A stretch of DNA of 6,367 bases from Rhodospirillaceae bacterium (GTDB lineage Bacteria; Pseudomonadota; Alphaproteobacteria; Rhodospirillales; Magnetovibrionaceae). Positions 5,350-6,367 of the stretch are shown piece by piece. Each line of letters opens with the position of its first letter. Position 1 is the first letter of the stretch. Under the pieces are notes generated by a model that was given only the letters and a program-made list of their open reading frames with translations, searched no databases and was not told the origin of the DNA. A program made the position numbers and the translations under genes. Where the stretch lies: positions 4,282 to 10,648 of the forward strand of contig NVTL01000084.1 of NCBI GenBank assembly GCA_002401565.1, read 5' to 3'.

Positions 5350-6367
5350 GTAATTCATTTCAAACCACTGGCGTACATGTACGTCCTGAACTTCTTTCCG
5401 TTGCCGATACGGTTGCCCGTGATAAAGGCATCAATCGTGACGAAGTTTTGGAAGCTATGGAAGAAGCTATCCAGCGCGCGGGACGTTCAAAATACGGACA
5501 GGAACATGACATTCGGGCGCACATCGATCGCAACACCGGTGAAATTTCACTGGCGCGGTACATGGAAGTGGTTGTCGCCGAAGAACTTGAAAATGATTTT
5601 ACGCAAATCACCTTAAAACGCGCGCAACGTAAAAACAAAGAAGCCCAGCTGGGTGAATTTATTGTTGATCCGTTGCCGCCTATCGATTTTGGTCGCATTG
5701 CCGCCCAAACCGCCAAGCAGGTGATTGTGCAAAAAGTACGCGACGCAGAACGCAAACGTCAGTTCGCAGAATTCAAAGATCGCATCGGCGAAGTCATCAA
5801 CGGCACCGTCAAACGTATTGAATATGGCAACGTGATTGTGGATTTGGGCCGGGGTGAAGCTTTGCTGCGCCGCGATGAAACCATTCCCCGCGAACATTTC
5901 AACACAGGTGATCGTGTTCGGGCTTTGATTTTGGATGTTCGCGAAGAATCTCGCGGTCCGCAAATCTTCTTGTCCAGAACCCATCCTGACTTTATGTCCA
6001 AATTGTTTGTTCAAGAAGTTCCTGAAATTTATGACGGCATCATTGAAATCATGGCGGCGGCTCGTGATCCCGGTTCACGGGCGAAAATTGCCGTGATCAG
6101 CCATGACAGCTCAATCGATCCGGTTGGTCCGTGTATTGGTATGCGCGGGTCTCGTGTTCAGGCGGTTGTTGGTGAACTGCAGGGCGAAAAAATTGACATC
6201 ATTCAACACTCCACCGACCAAGCCACGTTTATCGTGAACGCTTTGGCTCCGGCCGAAGTGATGAAGGTGATTTTGGACGAAGAAAAAAACATCATCGAAG
6301 TTGTGGTTCCTGATGATCAGTTGTCTTTGGCGATTGGTCGCCGCGGTCAAAACGTTCGTTTGGCATC
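5346..6367 (+). CDS. nusA: Transcription termination/antitermination factor NusA, N-terminal part
   Basis: NusA binds RNA polymerase and the nascent RNA, and modulates pausing, intrinsic termination and antitermination. The reading frame is open for 340 codons to the window edge. Visible parts are the polymerase-binding N-terminal domain (about 1-130, with HVRPELLSVADTVARDKGI at 11-29), the S1 domain (about 145-210, GEVINGTVKRIEYGNVIVDL), KH1 with its GMRG loop (265-268, in GPCIGMRGSRV) and the start of KH2 with GRRG (331-334, in LSLAIGRRGQNVRLA). The ATG overlaps the rimP stop and is preceded by AGGAG (5333-5337) with an 8-nt spacer inside rimP. The C-terminal part lies beyond the window; in this group acidic repeats after KH2 would be expected. 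As a termination factor, NusA could influence the terminator in its own operon leader, giving possible autoregulation. Confidence 0.97.
   Translation, partial: MSNSFQTTGVHVRPELLSVADTVARDKGINRDEVLEAMEEAIQRAGRSKYGQEHDIRAHIDRNTGEISLARYMEVVVAEELENDFTQITLKRAQRKNKEAQLGEFIVDPLPPIDFGRIAAQTAKQVIVQKVRDAERKRQFAEFKDRIGEVINGTVKRIEYGNVIVDLGRGEALLRRDETIPREHFNTGDRVRALILDVREESRGPQIFLSRTHPDFMSKLFVQEVPEIYDGIIEIMAAARDPGSRAKIAVISHDSSIDPVGPCIGMRGSRVQAVVGELQGEKIDIIQHSTDQATFIVNALAPAEVMKVILDEEKNIIEVVVPDDQLSLAIGRRGQNVRLA

Noticed and set aside
1..6367. A previously undescribed multi-gene system (defence, mobile or biosynthetic)
   Set aside because: Every sizeable gene belongs to a known core family in a conserved order; the novelty, if any, is in the untranslated regions.

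Overview
This is an ordinary chromosomal housekeeping region, most likely from an alphaproteobacterium. The gene order is corC (3' end), lnt, a PhrR/PraR-type XRE regulator, metK, trmB, rimP and nusA (5' part), all on the + strand. From memory, this order is a conserved alphaproteobacterial cluster, and the lnt-phrR pair matches actA-phrR of Sinorhizobium. Moderate base composition and protein style would fit a marine Rhodospirillales-like organism, but the window cannot settle the genus. No mobile element, CRISPR array, tRNA or rRNA gene was seen.

Layout. Positions 1-1715 hold the last 38 codons of a CorC/TlyC protein, overlapped by one base by lnt (apolipoprotein N-acyltransferase). Positions 1716-2062 form an AT-richer stretch without a convincing gene; it carries a post-lnt hairpin, a candidate promoter, a tandem 12-bp repeat and a perfect 13-bp palindrome just before the ribosome binding site of the regulator gene (2063-2533). 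A very strong intrinsic terminator (2593-2639) closes that unit. It is followed at once by a SAM-II-type riboswitch (2662-2706) and a leader able to fold over the metK ribosome binding site. metK (2781-3974, GTG start) and trmB (3989-4690) then form a SAM-making and SAM-using pair. Positions 4691-4848 hold a candidate promoter, a small hairpin and a second intrinsic terminator only 44 nt before rimP, which looks like an attenuator of the rimP-nusA operon. rimP (4849-5349) overlaps nusA by ATGA; nusA runs off the right edge.

How the parts work together. The proteins cover envelope lipoprotein maturation (Lnt, beside CorC), one transcription regulator, SAM synthesis under likely SAM feedback (MetK), tRNA m7G46 methylation (TrmB), 30S subunit maturation (RimP) and transcription elongation/antitermination (NusA). 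The most interesting content is regulatory RNA: the SAM-II element with a possible alternative-pairing switch before metK, and the terminator inside the rimP-nusA leader. I found no evidence of a previously undescribed multi-gene system.
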